Assembly (NCBI RefSeq): GCF_000373985.1
Contig: NZ_KB893112.1
Coordinates: 1 to 64,000 of the forward strand
Source of the DNA: Desulfobacter curvatus DSM 3379
GTDB lineage: Bacteria; Desulfobacterota; Desulfobacteria; Desulfobacterales; Desulfobacteraceae
Reading direction: 5' to 3'
DNA length: 64,000 nt
In this document: one piece after another, positions 63,707-64,000 of the stretch
Layout of the letters: each line of letters starts with the position of its first letter
How positions within the stretch are numbered: position 1 is the stretch's first letter
Notes under the pieces: generated by a model
Databases searched by the model: none
What the model saw: the letters and a program-made list of their open reading frames with translations, nothing else
What the model was told of the DNA's origin: nothing
Program-made: the position numbers and the translations under genes

Positions 63707-64000
63707 ATGGATAAACAAAAAGCGTTGGATCTTTTGGGTCTTGCACCGTCTGCCACCCGTGCGGATGCCCGTACAGCCTTTCGCAAGCTTGCCAAAACCT
63801 GGCATCCGGACAGGTTTGCAAAAGATCCGTTGAAGGCAAAGATCGCAGAAAAAAAAATGAAACAGCTTAATGGGGCCTTTCATTTTCTGTTGCCCCTGCT
63901 GCCGGATATGGTTGTTGAACAGCATGTCGGGCAAAACCCTTCGGATTTTAAACCTGGATGCGTCCAGACCCATCGTAGCGGCAAGACGTTTCAGCGTTTT
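63707..64000 (+). CDS. J-domain protein (partial, runs off right edge)
   Basis: 98 residues visible, no stop. J domain: MDKQKALDLLGL, TRADARTAFRKLAKTWHPDRFA with the HPD motif, and KMKQLNGAFHFLL. The J domain activates DnaK ATPase. The last residues, CVQTHRSGKTF, begin an unknown C-terminal part. Not full DnaJ: no Gly/Phe region right after. The start is ATG 63707 or in-frame ATG 63695. It diverges from the DUF89-like gene across 230 bp. Confidence 0.85.
   Translation, partial: MDKQKALDLLGLAPSATRADARTAFRKLAKTWHPDRFAKDPLKAKIAEKKMKQLNGAFHFLLPLLPDMVVEQHVGQNPSDFKPGCVQTHRSGKTFQRF

Overview
The window reads as chromosomal DNA of a Gram-negative, flagellated, probably anaerobic bacterium. The best guess is a sulfate reducer of the Desulfobacterota, close to Desulfobacter or Desulfobacula. 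This rests on gene content: LPS assembly and export genes, a low-potential 2[4Fe-4S] ferredoxin, a RicT homologue, DUF4416 and RemA-like genes beside gmk, and a type II secretion operon. No rRNA or tRNA gene was found, so the placement is inference. Most of the window is dense core genome. The mobile or accessory parts are the left edge (a group II intron 5' part and a YefM-YoeB toxin-antitoxin pair) and the 47-55 kb efflux/regulator block, which ends in a degenerate gene remnant.

Layout. 1-1.3 kb: intron segment and yefM-yoeB with a clear promoter/operator. 1.3-5.1 kb (minus): a penicillin-acylase-type hydrolase translationally coupled to waaA (Kdo transferase). 5.1-10.9 kb (plus): msbA, a Trm112-like zinc protein, DUF4416, yicC, a RemA-like gene, gmk, rlmB and comF, tightly packed and often overlapping. 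11-23 kb (minus), one long probable operon read from lptD: lptD, a NusG paralogue, IHF/HU, holB, ricT, metG, a penicillin-binding protein, and an unusual 1237-residue GlmS-like protein. 23.2-26.8 kb (plus): a cysteine synthase/cysteinyl-tRNA synthetase fusion, an unknown protein and ferredoxin. 27-33.5 kb: a MshEN-type secretion ATPase, a LysM protein, an HD nucleotidase, a degenerate HD-GYP regulator and motAB. 33.5-36.7 kb (minus): dnaX, ybaB, recR and a YkgJ-type gene. 37-46 kb (plus): gspG-H-I-J-K-L-M-D-E. 46-55.4 kb: an M48 protease, a TetR regulator facing an RND tripartite pump, then a MarR regulator with a decayed target gene. 55.5-63.5 kb (minus): a DUF89-like protein, gspF, an SPFH membrane protein and a dual-AAA Lon-type protease. 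A J-domain gene runs off the right edge.

How the genes fit together: waaA, msbA and lptD cover Kdo addition, lipid A flipping and LPS insertion. The gsp genes make a near-complete type II secretion machine, with gspF placed 14 kb away and no gspC seen. motAB follows a probable c-di-GMP-type regulator. The SPFH protein and the membrane-associated Lon-type protease look like a quality-control pair analogous to, but not homologous in protease to, HflKC-FtsH.

The most notable items are the CysK-CysRS fusion that has lost both class I ATP signatures, the GlmS-like protein whose catalytic Cys sits at residue 49 behind a leader as in glutamate synthase, the dual-AAA Lon next to SPFH, a 51-bp intergenic repeat present in three ungapped copies, and matched operators flanking marR.
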